DNA of 64,000 nt, from the NCBI GenBank assembly GCA_029941905.1, contig JAPYTQ010000025.1:12133-76132 (forward strand), in the 5' to 3' direction. The position numbers and the translations under genes are program-made. Under the pieces are notes generated by a model. That model was given only the letters and a program-made list of their open reading frames with translations, did no database searches and was not told the DNA's origin. This document shows, piece after piece, positions 1 through 8,882 of the stretch (the stretch's first letter is position 1; each line of letters begins with the position of its first letter). The stretch comes from JAHRVQ01 sp029941905 (GTDB lineage: Bacteria; Pseudomonadota; Gammaproteobacteria; Pseudomonadales; Azotimanducaceae).

Positions 1-2
1 CT

Positions 3-875
3 GCACAGGTAGAGGCACAGGTGAACCGACTGCTGGATCAGGCGAAGGCAGAACGTGCTGCAAAAGTCGCGCATATGAGCCATCATGGCAACGCACAATT
101 GGTGTTTAATATGCTGCCCAAGGGACAGGTATTCAGGGACCTGATCGCGTTTGAGGAATCTGCCTGCCAGCGCGCAAGCCTGATTGAGACACTGCTCGGA
201 AAGATCCTGGGGAAAGGCTATTATCTTGGTACTACGCACGGATCTATCGTTCACCAGGGTGGTGGTTTGCAGGAGCTGCATCAGGACCAGGGCGGGACAC
301 CACTGCCTCACCCGGAATACCCGCTGGCTTGTCTGATCATTTGGACTTTTTCAGAGTTTAGCCTCGAAGAGGGTGGTACCTATATGGTGCCGGGATCTCA
401 CCGCGAAGCAAACGGTCGCAACAAAATCAGGCCTGGTGTTGAATTCGAGAAACTCGCCGAAGGTAATCTAGTTTCTTTAACGGCACCGGCTGGCTGTTGC
501 ATTCTCACCGACAGCCGGTTGTTGCATTCTGGTGGGGAAAGAACTGCCCGGGGCACACGGCTGGGTATGAGAAACCTGTATCTCCGCGGTATGATGCGTC
601 AACAGGAGAATCAATACCTTAGTGTCCCGGAAAACATCCTTGCTGCCGTATCACCTAAGCTAAAAGCGCTGATGGGCTATAAGACATTTGCTGGTTTTGG
701 CATGGTCGATGGTAATGTGATTGATCCTGATCGGCCTAAAGTCCCTGTGGCAGAGCTATCCATGTCGAGACCAGAAGAGTTTGAACAGGACTTCGATTGG
801 AAGTACACACAGAACGCCAGGCAATTGGCGGGCGCGAATTGGGAAACTTTTGCGGAATATCTCGGGCCAGAATGA
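3..875 (+). CDS. Phytanoyl-CoA dioxygenase (PhyH) family protein, 5' end cut by window
   Basis: Predicted Fe(II)/2-oxoglutarate-dependent oxygenase of the PhyH family, which hydroxylates acyl-CoAs or small molecules; the substrate is unknown. Counting from the GTG at 21, the iron ligands are visible as His87 and Asp89 (HQD) and His169, with Arg180 as the likely 2-oxoglutarate anchor. The frame is open to the first bases of the window and the usual N-terminal 30-40 residues are missing, so the gene almost certainly starts upstream; the GTG at 21 is only the first possible internal start. A second PhyH gene follows 162 bp downstream on the same strand, suggesting a shared pathway. The family call is firm; the substrate cannot be read from sequence. 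Confidence 0.85.
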   Translation, partial: AQVEAQVNRLLDQAKAERAAKVAHMSHHGNAQLVFNMLPKGQVFRDLIAFEESACQRASLIETLLGKILGKGYYLGTTHGSIVHQGGGLQELHQDQGGTPLPHPEYPLACLIIWTFSEFSLEEGGTYMVPGSHREANGRNKIRPGVEFEKLAEGNLVSLTAPAGCCILTDSRLLHSGGERTARGTRLGMRNLYLRGMMRQQENQYLSVPENILAAVSPKLKALMGYKTFAGFGMVDGNVIDPDRPKVPVAELSMSRPEEFEQDFDWKYTQNARQLAGANWETFAEYLGPE

Positions 876-985
876 CGCCAGGAGGCTGACCGAGAATAGA
901 GATCAGCCTCCCGGGCAGCGTTAGCACACTTGCGATGCGTCACAGAATGGTTTATTTATTTACTCGACACTTTGGACAACCTTGC

Positions 986-1014
986 TTTAGACGCTTTTTA
1001 GACACTCTTTAGAC
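986..1014 (+). promoter_or_regulatory. Three TTTAGAC direct repeats with 11-bp spacing
   Basis: TTTAGAC occurs at 986, 997 and 1008, exactly one helical turn apart, with a related TTTGGAC at 971. The array sits 23 bp upstream of the ATG at 1038. Phased direct repeats are typical of a cooperative regulator site, but no regulator is identified, and it could equally be a chance low-complexity run. Confidence 0.35.
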
Positions 1015-1037
1015 AAGAAAAAACAGGAAAACTTGCA

Positions 1038-1925
1038 ATGGCACAAGTAAAGGCACAACCCCGTTCGAATCCCCTGCAGCGTGTTCTCGATGAGATCGAA
1101 TCGCTGGGCTTAAATGACAATCTCATCGAACTTGAGGCGAAGGGATATACCACGCTCAAAGGGGTATTGTCGGTTGATCAAATTGACAGGGCAAAAGAGA
1201 AGATACTCCACCGCGCAGAAAACCAGTTTGGCCATAGCTTTGATATCGAAAACGAGACAAGCGACAAGCTGGAAGGTGGAACCTATCTCCCCTACATGCT
1301 TTATGACGACCAGGTTTTCGAAGAAATTTTAATGGAGCCAAAACCTTTGGCGCTAATTACCTACCTGCTCGGGGAAAGTTGCTTGCTCTCCAGCATTGGT
1401 TGTCACTTCAAAGCACCGGGCGGTCACCCTCTGCCATTGCATTCAGATAACGGCAACGGCATGCCAGCACCGTTTTCCGATATTTCCCAGGTGGCCAATG
1501 TCAATTACGCCCTGACACCCTATAGTAAGGAGGCTGGTGCCCTGGCGATGGTGCCGGGCAGTCATAAGCTGGCACGCCAGCCGACAGTGCCGGAGATGAT
1601 GTTGGGGCAGAGCAAGGCGAATCCGCATGCTGTCTCCATGGATCTTGACCCTGGTGACTGTGTGGTGTGGCACGGCAATACCTGGCACGGTTCTTTCGCG
1701 AGGGTAAATCCGGGCATCCGGATGAACCTGGCTGTCTACTTCAGCCGCCAGTACATTCAAACCCAGGAACGACACGGTGATGTGGTGCCTGAAGAGGTTC
1801 TGCTGCGCCACGCAAACAACGGGCGTTTCAAAACACTCGTTGCTCAAAACCAACCTTATGGCTGGCAGAAATCAGGCCCTGACTATGAACTGATGGCTCG
1901 AAATCCACGCGGCCTGTACGATTAG
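1038..1925 (+). CDS. PhyH-family dioxygenase
   Basis: A 295-residue protein of the phytanoyl-CoA dioxygenase family, predicted to be a cytoplasmic non-haem iron, 2-oxoglutarate-dependent hydroxylase. Visible residues are the HxD iron ligands His135 and Asp137 (LPLHSDNG), the distal His217 (TWHGSF) and Arg228 (GIRMN) for 2-oxoglutarate. The length is normal for the family. The ATG at 1038 follows a CAGGAAA ribosome site. It is the second PhyH gene in a same-strand run that continues into two SDRs and a CoA-transferase, so hydroxylation followed by oxidation and CoA transfer is a reasonable reading. It is clearly diverged from the first copy, so the two need not share a substrate. Confidence 0.88.
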   Translation: MAQVKAQPRSNPLQRVLDEIESLGLNDNLIELEAKGYTTLKGVLSVDQIDRAKEKILHRAENQFGHSFDIENETSDKLEGGTYLPYMLYDDQVFEEILMEPKPLALITYLLGESCLLSSIGCHFKAPGGHPLPLHSDNGNGMPAPFSDISQVANVNYALTPYSKEAGALAMVPGSHKLARQPTVPEMMLGQSKANPHAVSMDLDPGDCVVWHGNTWHGSFARVNPGIRMNLAVYFSRQYIQTQERHGDVVPEEVLLRHANNGRFKTLVAQNQPYGWQKSGPDYELMARNPRGLYD

Positions 1926-1963
1926 GATTCGACTTGCCCATGTATACGCAATAGGAACTGATT

Positions 1964-2770
1964 ATGTTAGAGAAAATTCGACTGGATGGTCGCGCCGTGG
2001 TCGTCACCGGATCAGGTCGTGGCCTGGGTAAGGCAATGGCCAAAGCGTTGGCAAAAGCAGGTGCTTCTGTTATATGTAGCGCCAGAACCCAGGAACAAAT
2101 TGACGACACCGTTAGTGAAATTACAGCGGATGGCGGTACCGCAATCGCACATCAGTGCGATGTCACAGATTCCTCCCTGGTGGATGGGCTGGTTGATCGT
2201 TGTGTTGATGAATACGGAAAGATTGATGTCATGATCGCCAATGCTGGTGGCGGAGGGGTTCAAGGTAACTGGGAGTTTTGGGAGTATCCGGATGAGGCTT
2301 TTGAAGCTGTACTGGCGACTAACCTAAAAAGCAATTTTTACTGCTCGAGGGCCGCAGCAAAACACATGGTCAGTCACGGCGAAGGTGGTGTCATTATTCA
2401 TACTGCCTCGGGAACAGCATTGCGCGGTAATCAATCTTTTGCATACCCAACGGCGAAGGGCGGCCAGATTTCGCTGACTAAAAGCACGGCAACCATGCTT
2501 GCGCCGCATAACATTCGGGTTAATACCATTATTCCGGGATTTGTGGCACAGGGACCGGCGACCTCGGAAAAGGAAGAGCAGATTCGCCATCAACGTGGAA
2601 TCCGTATTCCAGTAAGGCGGCTCGGAGAATGGTGGGAGCTTGGCCCCCTGGCTGTTTACCTGGCGTCTGACGCTTCCTCATATATTACAGGGCAGGCGTT
2701 TACGATTGACGGTGGTGGGTTAGCCGGTGGCCTCGGGCCAGTTGACTTTGTGCCGGAATATGTCGGCTAG
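1964..2770 (+). CDS. SDR family oxidoreductase
   Basis: A classical short-chain dehydrogenase/reductase of 268 residues. It has the N-terminal nucleotide-binding motif TGSGRGLG (residues 15-22), IANAGGG (91-97), and the catalytic Ser149, Tyr161 and Lys165 (YPTAK), so it should be an active NAD(P)-dependent alcohol/ketone oxidoreductase. It starts 38 bp after the PhyH gene and is followed 11 bp later by a second SDR; the three are probably cotranscribed. A natural role would be oxidation of the alcohol made by the neighbouring dioxygenases; this is inference from context. Confidence 0.88.
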   Translation: MLEKIRLDGRAVVVTGSGRGLGKAMAKALAKAGASVICSARTQEQIDDTVSEITADGGTAIAHQCDVTDSSLVDGLVDRCVDEYGKIDVMIANAGGGGVQGNWEFWEYPDEAFEAVLATNLKSNFYCSRAAAKHMVSHGEGGVIIHTASGTALRGNQSFAYPTAKGGQISLTKSTATMLAPHNIRVNTIIPGFVAQGPATSEKEEQIRHQRGIRIPVRRLGEWWELGPLAVYLASDASSYITGQAFTIDGGGLAGGLGPVDFVPEYVG

Positions 2771-2781
2771 GAGGGCATAGG

Positions 2782-3519
2782 ATGGAAAGTAAAACCGTGG
2801 AGCACTTCGATCTGACTGGTAAGAAAGCGATTGTCGTTGCTGCCGATCAACCCGCTGGGGCTGCGATTGCCGATGCCTATGAGGAAGCAGGGGCAACCGT
2901 CGCAAGAGTCGAACAGCTTCCGGCTGTCGAACTCACAGATAAGATTACCGAGGCTGCAAATTCTCTGGATGGGCTGGATATACTGGCATGTGCCTCTGAT
3001 CTTTTTCTGGCGAAACCTATTAAAGATATATCCATGGGGGAATTGGCCACTACAATGATGACTAACTTTATCTCCCCCTTTGCAGCCTGTCAGGCCGCGT
3101 TACCATTTATCAGAAAAGGCACCTCCGGCAACAGCTCTGGCAATGGAAACGGCAATGGCAACTGCAATGGCAATATAGTGTTGGTGACTTCTGTCCTTGG
3201 AGAAAGGGGGTTGCCCAATACCAGTGTTTATAGTGCGGCACACGGCGCGGTATTCAATTTTATCCGCGCTATGGCCCAGGAACTTGCCCCGGAAGGTATT
3301 TCCATTAACGGTATCGAGTTGGGATGGATGGACTGGATGGATGACCGTATCAACATGAAAGATGAAAACGCCGCCCGGGCAGTAAGATTTACCATCAGCA
3401 AAAGAGCAGGCACCGCAGAGGATATCGGTCCACTGGCGGTTTGGCTGTCAGGCTCAGGCGTGGGTTTCGTTACCGGGCAGATTTTTCCATTAGATGGTGG
3501 ATTGACCCAGCACCTGTGA
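2782..3519 (+). CDS. Degenerate SDR-fold protein with Asn-Gly repeat
   Basis: A 245-residue protein with the overall SDR fold pattern, including a C-terminal GQIFPLDGG close to the usual end motif, but with a damaged active site. The TGxxxGxG cofactor loop is replaced by AADQPAGAA (residues 20-28), and the YxxxK pair reads Tyr150-SAA-His154. Residues 116-131 are a low-complexity Ser/Gly/Asn stretch (GNGNGNGNCNGN), encoded by repeats of a GGCAAT-like hexamer, just before the catalytic beta strand. The reading frame is otherwise intact. It may be a non-catalytic partner of the upstream SDR; a decaying paralogue is the alternative. Confidence 0.8.
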   Translation: MESKTVEHFDLTGKKAIVVAADQPAGAAIADAYEEAGATVARVEQLPAVELTDKITEAANSLDGLDILACASDLFLAKPIKDISMGELATTMMTNFISPFAACQAALPFIRKGTSGNSSGNGNGNGNCNGNIVLVTSVLGERGLPNTSVYSAAHGAVFNFIRAMAQELAPEGISINGIELGWMDWMDDRINMKDENAARAVRFTISKRAGTAEDIGPLAVWLSGSGVGFVTGQIFPLDGGLTQHL

Positions 3520-3614
3520 TTTAGTCATTCTGCACAGGGTTACTCATTCGAGTAAGGACACGTCCTTTTGGAACTAACTTAAGGTTTGCTGCCACATAAC
3601 GGAGAAGGAAAGGG

Positions 3615-4838
3615 ATGACCTACGCACTGCAGCACCTGAAAGTGATAGACGCTGCTTCTTACCTGGCTGGTCCTGCGGCCGCCACGGTGATGGCTGACTA
3701 TGGCGCCGATGTTACGAAAATTGAACCCTTGCAGGGTGATGGCTATCGACTTCTCGTGGGCCGGTATGCGGTGCCATATCATTGGCAACTAACGTCGCGT
3801 AACAAAAGATCGCTGGCACTGGATTTAAGACAAGCGGCAGGTCAGGACGTACTCCACAAACTCATTGCGGATGCTGATGTTTTACTGACCAATTTCCGGC
3901 CTGATCAGTTGTCAGACTTTAATATGACGTTTGAGCAGATGTCTGCGCTTAACGAAAGGCTCATTGTTGGACATCTTACGGGTTATGGTGACAAAGGGCC
4001 TGATTCGAATATGCGCGCATTTGATGTCACGGCATGGTGGGCCCGATCCGGCATGATGGATCTTGTTCGTGAGCCGAATCAGTTACCACAGCAGGGCGCT
4101 GGCGGTTTTGGTGACCATGCAACCGCCATGTCGCTGTTTGGTGCCGTGATGATGGCACTCTACCAAAGGGAACGAACCGGTAAGGGCGGCCTGGTATCAA
4201 CATCCCTTGCTGCTAATGGTGTATGGGCTAATGGTATGCAGATTCAAGGAAAAATTGCCGGGTTTGACAGCAACGCCTGGCGTCAGAAAAAAGGCATGCG
4301 TAGCCCCTTTGGCAATACTTATAAAACGCAGGAAGGCCGTTATGTGGTCATGTGTCTGACCAACCCGGCGAAAGAGTGGCCAGCACTTGCCGCTGCACTC
4401 GGTCATCGCGAGTGGCTAGAAGATGAACGCTTCGCAACGGCCCGGGCGGTGTCTCGACACCAGGATGAAATGCGTTCAATGATTTCGGCAGTTATTGAAA
4501 AATTGTCACTGAGTCAGACTCGAAGCGCCATGGATGAATACAGCATTGCCTATGGTGTTGTGCAAAATCTTGATGATGTTGTTAGGGACGAGCAGTTAAA
4601 GATTAATGATATTATTGTCCCGACAGATTCGGATCATCCGGACTACCAATGGACCGTCGGCAGTCCAATTCAAATTGCGGGGCAAGAAAAGAAACCCGCT
4701 TCCATTGCGCCACAGGTCGGTGAACACAGTCGACAAATTCTGGCTGAGCTGGGTTACTCAAGTACACAGATCAGCGATATGATCCAGTCAGGTTCTGTTG
4801 GCGAGCCAGTTGGGTTATCAGACGACTCCCCAAAGTAA
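3615..4838 (+). CDS. Family III (CaiB/BaiF) acyl-CoA transferase
   Basis: A 407-residue class III CoA-transferase, which moves CoA between carboxylic acids through an aspartyl-CoA intermediate. The N-terminal LAGPAAATVMADYGADVTKIE segment is characteristic, and Asp167 in GGFGDH occupies the position of the catalytic aspartate. Its length is typical (about 400). It lies 95 bp after the SDR pair, in the same orientation, and probably activates the acid substrate or product of this catabolic cluster. A second family III transferase lies at 33048. The donor and acceptor acids cannot be predicted. Confidence 0.9.
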   Translation: MTYALQHLKVIDAASYLAGPAAATVMADYGADVTKIEPLQGDGYRLLVGRYAVPYHWQLTSRNKRSLALDLRQAAGQDVLHKLIADADVLLTNFRPDQLSDFNMTFEQMSALNERLIVGHLTGYGDKGPDSNMRAFDVTAWWARSGMMDLVREPNQLPQQGAGGFGDHATAMSLFGAVMMALYQRERTGKGGLVSTSLAANGVWANGMQIQGKIAGFDSNAWRQKKGMRSPFGNTYKTQEGRYVVMCLTNPAKEWPALAAALGHREWLEDERFATARAVSRHQDEMRSMISAVIEKLSLSQTRSAMDEYSIAYGVVQNLDDVVRDEQLKINDIIVPTDSDHPDYQWTVGSPIQIAGQEKKPASIAPQVGEHSRQILAELGYSSTQISDMIQSGSVGEPVGLSDDSPK

Positions 4839-4858
4839 ATACGAACCAGGAACAAGCT

Positions 4859-5066
4859 ATGGAACAAATGGTAAAAGCCAATGGAATCGATATCTGCTAT
4901 GAGTCATTTGGCGATAACAACCGTCCTGCTGTGCTGTTTGTGATGGGCCATTCCCGGTCCCAAACTGGAAATTTTCGAAGGCATGGGTCATGCACTGTTT
5001 CCATTGTATCAACCCAGGGTGCTGAGCCTTCTCACGGATCATGTAAGGCAAAATCAGGTGTCCTGA
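4859..5066 (+). pseudogene. Alpha/beta hydrolase pseudogene with large internal deletion
   Basis: The first about 30 codons from the ATG at 4859 match the start of a bacterial alpha/beta hydrolase (VKANGIDICYESFGD, then AVLFVMG). At about 4950 the reading jumps to another frame that encodes a hydrolase C-terminus: KLEIFEGMGHALFPLYQPRV, including the catalytic-His motif GMGH, ending at TGA 5064-5066. About 200 residues of core, with the nucleophile and acid, are missing. This is best explained by an internal deletion that also broke the frame. The apparent open frame running on to 5149 is a by-product and not a real small gene. Confidence 0.7.
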
Positions 5067-5145
5067 TGGTCCTCGCGAAATTAGTGTATGTCCGGCAAGG
5101 CATGTTAGTTCTCTCTATTGCAGCAGGTCCAAAAAAGGGGGAAAT

Positions 5146-6282
5146 ATGACAATTGTAAATGGACAGGCGTCGGTGCTATTGGCGGCTATGGCTGATGGCA
5201 TAGGTGAATTAACCTTTGCCTCGGCAGAATGGGTAGAAGCCGCGCGGCAATTCCTGGAGACTGCTGTTGCCCGACAGGTGGAAGCGTTTACTGATTTGGG
5301 CGAGTTCACCATTTGCGAAGTCGGCCACAATCCACCGGCCTATTTACATTGCGGTGCTTCATTGGCATGGCATGCAAAATTCAATGGCGCAGCAGTCGAA
5401 GTCAGTGTTGGCGAGCTGCCAGTATCAGAATGCGACTACAAGGTTGAAGGAGACCATTCCATTATCAGCAACCTGGCGCGGATCCAGTACCACAATCGAG
5501 ATCCAAATCTGGTGGCCCTGGCACAGGCTCGGTTGACAAAACTATCCCGTTGGGAAATACATGGTCAGATACCAGATCATCCGGCGCTGGCTACGGTTCT
5601 TCGCTCATTGCACGATACCCTGGCGGCGCGAACCATGCCGCGCTTCGTATTTATGACCCCGGAATGGGTCAGTACCGCCAGACATATACTGTCGACACGG
5701 GCCGTCTCAGAAAAATATGCGCAGGGGATAAAAGATGTTGTCTATACATTTTCGGAAGAGTTTACCGACACCCCCGGTTATGCATTTCCTGATGGCTCAC
5801 ACGGTGGTTTTTGGGTTCATTGCTATCATGGACAGATCACCGTTGGTGCCGGACCTTTGCCGCGGCAGTACGAACCGGCTGATGCACTCACCAAAGGCTT
5901 TTACACACCGGTTGTTCCTGTCGGCCGAACCGTTAACACCGCAATGACCGATGACGAGAAACAGCAGCACGTCGTCTACAGCAAGGGAGCATTTCGCTAC
6001 GACAAGGTTGCTGAAGAAACACCTGTTGAACAGTCGTCGCCGTCAGGCAAGGGCCCCATGGGCCCGGAACTTGGAAGAATCTTTATCGTGTTGCACGACG
6101 AGTTGTCGAAGCGCACTTCAGGCGAATTACCGTCTGACTTTGACCCATCCGTTAAGCCGGAATGGGGTACCCCGCAGAATTTTGATCGGTCACCTGAGTA
6201 CGAAAAAAGCTGGGTTCGTTATGACAAGGTGGATATTTTTGGAGATCCGATTGCCATTAAATCCAGCTCAATGGAGCGTTAA
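5146..6282 (+). CDS. Unrecognised protein with tandem internal duplication
   Basis: A 378-residue protein that I do not recognise. It shows two related halves: FASAEWVEAARQFLE near residue 23 and FMTPEWVSTARHILS near residue 170. Each is followed about 60-100 residues later by a strand pair ending in a G-x-LP motif (VGELP; VGAGPLP). The alternation of an amphipathic helix then strands is reminiscent of SCP2-like sterol-carrier domains, but I cannot confirm this. There is no signal peptide or membrane segment. It follows the hydrolase remnant directly and precedes an amidohydrolase in the same orientation; AGGTCCAAAAAAGGGGG lies just upstream of the ATG. Confidence 0.7.
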   Translation: MTIVNGQASVLLAAMADGIGELTFASAEWVEAARQFLETAVARQVEAFTDLGEFTICEVGHNPPAYLHCGASLAWHAKFNGAAVEVSVGELPVSECDYKVEGDHSIISNLARIQYHNRDPNLVALAQARLTKLSRWEIHGQIPDHPALATVLRSLHDTLAARTMPRFVFMTPEWVSTARHILSTRAVSEKYAQGIKDVVYTFSEEFTDTPGYAFPDGSHGGFWVHCYHGQITVGAGPLPRQYEPADALTKGFYTPVVPVGRTVNTAMTDDEKQQHVVYSKGAFRYDKVAEETPVEQSSPSGKGPMGPELGRIFIVLHDELSKRTSGELPSDFDPSVKPEWGTPQNFDRSPEYEKSWVRYDKVDIFGDPIAIKSSSMER

Positions 6283-6416
6283 AATACCATTAACCATATT
6301 GATAGGTTGTGGGTCGGTTAGAAAATGTAATGGACAAGATACCCGTCCCTACATCAAGATAGACACCAAAAATGGCACTAAAAAAGACACAAACCAATTG
6401 AAGGGAAGATAGGTCT

Positions 6417-8054
6417 ATGACACATGATATTGTGATTCGCGGTGGTTCAATTGTTGACGGAACAGGTAGTGAGCCTGTGCCAGGTGATATCGCAATCAAG
6501 GATGGCTTTATTACAGCCATTGGTAAAGTTGAAGGAGAAACCGAGCAGGTGATTGATGCTACCGGGCTCGTCGTAACGCCTGGATTTGTTGATATTCATA
6601 CTCACCTTGACGCACAGATAGGCTGGGACCCGGATATGACGCCAGTCAGCTGGCATGGTGTAACGACGGCATTGATAGGTAACTGTGGTGTGACCTTTGC
6701 GCCCTGTAAACCTGAAGACCGCGAGCTGATGGCCGGTATTATGGAAACCGTCGAAGATATTCCCAAGCAGGCCATACTCAGTGGTCTTGCCTGGGATTGG
6801 GAACATTATGGTGAATACCTTGATTCGATTGATCGATTGGGAACCGCGATCAATGTGGCAGGGTTGATTGGCCACTGTGCAGTTCGTTTCTATGTGATGG
6901 GTGAGCGCTCCGTCGAGGGACATCCCACCGCGGATGAGAAGCAGCAGATGGCGAAGATCGTCGGTGAGGCAATCGACGCGGGTGCTTTTGGTTTTTCATC
7001 CAATCGGTATGAACCCCATAAGGGGCCGGACGGACGAAGTATTCCTGGCACTTTTGCCAAGATTGATGAGCTCGTCGAAATAGCTGAAGAAGTAGGACCA
7101 CGTAAAGCTCTGATGCAGACCGTTGGCGCAGGGTTTGACGTTATCAGTGCCATGGCAGATACAGCGGGGAGCAGGGTTCTCTTCAGCTATGGCACGGGCA
7201 CTAAGGATGGCGCGGGTGCGGCATCGGCAGCAGCGCTGGATGAATTGTGTGAAGGACGGGATATCACCGCGATTTCCCATGTACGTGGTTCGGGCTATAT
7301 GTTCGGCCTGCAATCGGGTTTGCCCATCAAAGGCAAAACCTGGCAGGAAATCACCAAATTGGACCTGGCCGGTCGACTGGAAGCCATCAATAATGATGAC
7401 ACCTATGCCGCGTTGGTTGAAGAAGCCAAACAGCCGAAGTCCTGTGGTATTCCATTGCAACAGGTGTATTACCTTGGTTCAGGGGATCAGCCAGACTACA
7501 GAAATGAACAAAACCTAAAAGAGCAATCTGAAGAGGCTGGTGAACACTGGTCAGAAACCTTTCTGCGTTTGTCGAAAGAAACAAACGGAAGAGGCCTGTT
7601 CAACTTTCGTATGTTCTCCGCGAGCTTTAAAGAGCAGGGTGATCTGTTCAAGAGCAGCAATATTTTTCCCGGTTTGGGTGATGCTGGTGCGCACGTATCC
7701 CAGATTATGGATGCCGGATGGTCCAGTTTTGTACTTTCACACTGGTACCGGGAAACTGGTTATTACACTCTAGGGCAGGCAATACAGAAAATGACGTCTG
7801 GTCCGGCACGGGTTCTGGGATTGACCGATCGTGGCGTACTTAAAGAAGGTATGCGAGCCGACATTAATGTCTTTGACGCTGATAAAGTGGCCGAATTGCA
7901 GCCCGAGTTAGTGCATGACTTCCCCCACGGTGCGCCTCGCTATATCCAGAAGTCAATGGGTTTCAAAGCAACCATCGTCAACGGAAAGGTAAGTCTGGTT
8001 GATGGTGAACTGACAGGGACGAGGGCGGGAAAGGTATTGCGTCACAGCGCCTGA
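6417..8054 (+). CDS. N-acyl-D-amino-acid deacylase-type amidohydrolase
   Basis: A 545-residue metal-dependent amidohydrolase of the D-aminoacylase/dihydroorotase-like superfamily. The HTHLDAQ metal motif starts at His61, and Cys90 in GNCGVTFAPC is in the position of the metal-bridging Cys of D-aminoacylases. A late GDAGAHVSQ segment carries the expected catalytic Asp. The N-terminal beta-sandwich (IVIRGGSIVDGTG) and C-terminal return are complete. Members hydrolyse N-acyl-D-amino acids and other amides; the real substrate here is unknown. It closes the plus-strand catabolic run and may be independently transcribed, as 134 bp separate it from the preceding gene. Confidence 0.88.
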   Translation: MTHDIVIRGGSIVDGTGSEPVPGDIAIKDGFITAIGKVEGETEQVIDATGLVVTPGFVDIHTHLDAQIGWDPDMTPVSWHGVTTALIGNCGVTFAPCKPEDRELMAGIMETVEDIPKQAILSGLAWDWEHYGEYLDSIDRLGTAINVAGLIGHCAVRFYVMGERSVEGHPTADEKQQMAKIVGEAIDAGAFGFSSNRYEPHKGPDGRSIPGTFAKIDELVEIAEEVGPRKALMQTVGAGFDVISAMADTAGSRVLFSYGTGTKDGAGAASAAALDELCEGRDITAISHVRGSGYMFGLQSGLPIKGKTWQEITKLDLAGRLEAINNDDTYAALVEEAKQPKSCGIPLQQVYYLGSGDQPDYRNEQNLKEQSEEAGEHWSETFLRLSKETNGRGLFNFRMFSASFKEQGDLFKSSNIFPGLGDAGAHVSQIMDAGWSSFVLSHWYRETGYYTLGQAIQKMTSGPARVLGLTDRGVLKEGMRADINVFDADKVAELQPELVHDFPHGAPRYIQKSMGFKATIVNGKVSLVDGELTGTRAGKVLRHSA

Positions 8055-8183
8055 GTCCTACTTGTTGTCTTTGCTAAAGGATTTTTCAGCTCCAGATTTC
8101 GAGCGCTTTATCCGTCAAAAACATCCCGGTTAGACTATAATAAAAGCTTCGTTCGCATTGGCTTTTAATACAGTAACCTCGCT

Positions 8184-8840
8184 TTGAATCTATTTGACCT
8201 CATTGGGTTGGCAGTGTTGGTAGTGACCAGCTTTGCGACCACTAATTTGGATAACCTGTTGATCCTGGTGTTCCTGTTGGGTAATTCGCCCCATGCCCGG
8301 TTCTCGGTGCTGGTGGGCTTCATTGTTTCTGTGATCCTGGTCATCACGGTTTCAGGGCTGGGACTGGTGCTGGGTGCGATCATCAATCCGTCACTGGTCG
8401 GCTATCTCGGATTCGCACCATTTACCCTGGGGTGTTATCTGCTTTATCAGCAGAGAAAATCATTGGCAGTCAATTCTGTGAGTCCTGCACAAACCCTCAC
8501 AGGATCTCGAATCTGGTTAGCCAGTGTTGTGTTGATGTTCAGCAACAGCGCGGACAGTATTGCCGTGTTGCTGCCGCTGTTGGCTGAAAGTGACGTCGCG
8601 TCAATCAAACTGATTGTGGTCATCTATCTGCTTACCAGTATTGCCTGGTGCGGTTTATCTTTGTCGATTGCGTCTCGACCGGAACTGGCTGAACGAATTG
8701 GTCGTCATGGAGAGAAATTTGTGCCGTGGGTGATGTTGGCTGTGGGAATCTACGTGTTGATGAATACCGGTACGGATACACTAGCTCGCGGTGTAACGAC
8801 CCTGTTGCTGAGCCATGAGGTCAATACCGGTCTCGTTTAA
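8184..8840 (+). CDS. CadD-like cadmium-resistance family membrane protein
   Basis: A 218-residue integral inner-membrane protein with about six hydrophobic segments. The TTNLDNLLILVFLLG segment near the N-terminus and the ADSIAVLLPLL segment at mid-length resemble the CadD/LysE-like efflux family. The only start close to the expected N-terminus is a TTG at 8184; an in-frame TAA at 8166 rules out extension. It stands alone between the amidohydrolase and a convergent phospholipase gene. Metal export is the family assignment; cadmium specificity is not shown by sequence. Confidence 0.75.
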   Translation: MNLFDLIGLAVLVVTSFATTNLDNLLILVFLLGNSPHARFSVLVGFIVSVILVITVSGLGLVLGAIINPSLVGYLGFAPFTLGCYLLYQQRKSLAVNSVSPAQTLTGSRIWLASVVLMFSNSADSIAVLLPLLAESDVASIKLIVVIYLLTSIAWCGLSLSIASRPELAERIGRHGEKFVPWVMLAVGIYVLMNTGTDTLARGVTTLLLSHEVNTGLV

Positions 8841-8882
8841 TCAGGCGTCCTAATAGAGAGTGCTGCAATCGAGAATTATGTT

